This document shows positions 63,101 to 64,000 of a stretch of 64,000 nt of DNA, in pieces (positions within the stretch are counted from its first letter, which is position 1; each line of letters starts with the position of its first letter). This DNA is from Psettodes erumei (lineage: Eukaryota; Chordata; Actinopteri; Pleuronectiformes; Psettodidae). The stretch covers positions 372,001 to 436,000 of the forward strand of contig JAFBJZ010000601.1 of the NCBI GenBank assembly GCA_016785225.1, written 5' to 3'. The translations under genes were made by a program, and so were the position numbers. Under the pieces are notes generated by a model that ran no database searches, was not told where the DNA came from, and saw only the letters and a list, made by a program, of their open reading frames with translations.

Positions 63101-64000
63101 AGTTCTCTAGAAAATTGAAAGACAGACAGACAGAGATTCAAAATGTGCATTCCTGGGGGCTGATTGCCAGGCCTGCAAAAAACTGCACAGTAAAGTGAAA
63201 CTGAAATTGCTTACATGCAGTAAGTCAAACCTGTTGTGTTAACTCTCAGCAGCCATTTGAGCAGAAATACATGACAGAAAACTGTGGATGAACACTAAGT
63301 GTACACCTGACTGCTGTTTTACTGTAAACAAGCACAGTGTGTTTTTCTGCATCTCTCACCTCTCTGCATCTCTCATCCACAGCTGTGTTTGGCTTGTTGA
63401 GCAACATGTCTGACATTTCCATGGAGATGATCAGCTTTGTTTTTCCCCATAGTACAACCATATGTCTGTTCATTAGCCCATACACCATAAACCTAATACC
63501 ATTTTCTTACAGCTGATGACACAACTGAATTAATATTCTGTGGTACTCAGAAGTCCCACAGTGGATGTTGCACAACCTGTTGCCATAGCAACTCTGAGAA
63601 AATGGCATTTTCAATGGGGATGATGATCATCCCCGATAAGTATGGACAACAATCTATTCTGTCCTACATGAGGGGAGAATGATAACCATGTTTTGTCCTC
63701 TTGTACCTTATGAAAGCACTGTCATCTTAAATAAGGGAAAGAATAGAGTTATAACAGAGAGAGAGAGAGAGTCAATGCAAGCACAGGAATTCCTGGGTAA
63801 AATCCAAGATTACAGGAGTTTCAAAATCCCAACACATTGAACACATGCTTTGATTAGCTCTGGACACATTTAACTGGCACCCTTACAGTCTAAGCTGTCC
63901 ATTGAATCTGTAGAACTCACCAACTTTACGACCACCAAAAGTCCTCTCTTTACATGTGTTATAAACTGGCATTTACAAGATAGGGAGGGTCAAACAATGA

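Larger units (their letters stand above)
54101..64000. other. Downstream region with no recognised gene
   Basis: This holds an inverted-arm repeat (54610-55520), an L2-type LINE tail (about 56800-57116), a short (GACA)n run near 63121 and a (GA)n run near 63758. No open frame resembles a known protein. Part of it may still be ntrk3 3' UTR. A gene-poor flank would agree with the large gene-poor interval beyond the 3' end of mammalian NTRK3. Confidence 0.6.

Noticed and set aside
1..64000. CRISPR arrays, operons, rRNA, tRNA genes or intact viral or transposon proteins
   Set aside because: None seen; the sequence is spliced vertebrate DNA and all mobile-element traces are short and decayed.

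Overview
The window is vertebrate genomic DNA, most likely from a percomorph teleost. It is AT-rich and full of long dinucleotide microsatellites. It carries several dispersed repeat families typical of ray-finned fish: an L2-type LINE tail ending in (GGAT)n, Tc1-like terminal repeats, and two families common in percomorph introns. Its coding content is six short exons separated by introns of 2 to 11 kb.

The only gene I can support is the 3' part of a plus-strand neurotrophin receptor tyrosine kinase gene of the TrkC type (ntrk3). Six consecutive coding exons lie at 21067-21255, 32439-32569, 35928-36100, 38132-38375, 49638-49796 and 53171-53356 (stop included). They join in frame with canonical AG/GT borders. 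Together they encode about 359 residues: the cytoplasmic juxtamembrane segment with the Shc-type NPQY motif, the whole tyrosine kinase domain (GEGAFGKV, VAVK, HRDLATRN, DFG, YSSDYY, WSFG) and the C-terminal YLDILG tail for PLC-gamma. Exons for the signal peptide, ligand-binding ectodomain and membrane segment were not found and should lie upstream of the window. Teleosts can have two copies (ntrk3a, ntrk3b), and the window does not show which this is.

Layout: 1-21066 is intron upstream of the juxtamembrane exon, holding microsatellites, two copies of one dispersed repeat, a small terminal-inverted-repeat remnant and some unique stretches that may be conserved non-coding elements. The kinase exons with their introns fill 21067-53356. 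The introns carry more microsatellites, including a (GT)22 tract 21 nt after a kinase exon, and copies of a repeat with inverted arms. From 53357 comes the 3' UTR, whose end is not resolved. After that is about 9 kb with no gene I can recognise, only a second inverted-arm repeat and an L2 tail.

No RNA gene, CRISPR array or intact mobile-element protein gene was seen. I found no previously undescribed system. The most useful leads concern isoforms: an open read-through past the juxtamembrane exon that would make a kinase-less receptor, and the failure to find the mammalian kinase-insert and truncated-isoform exons.
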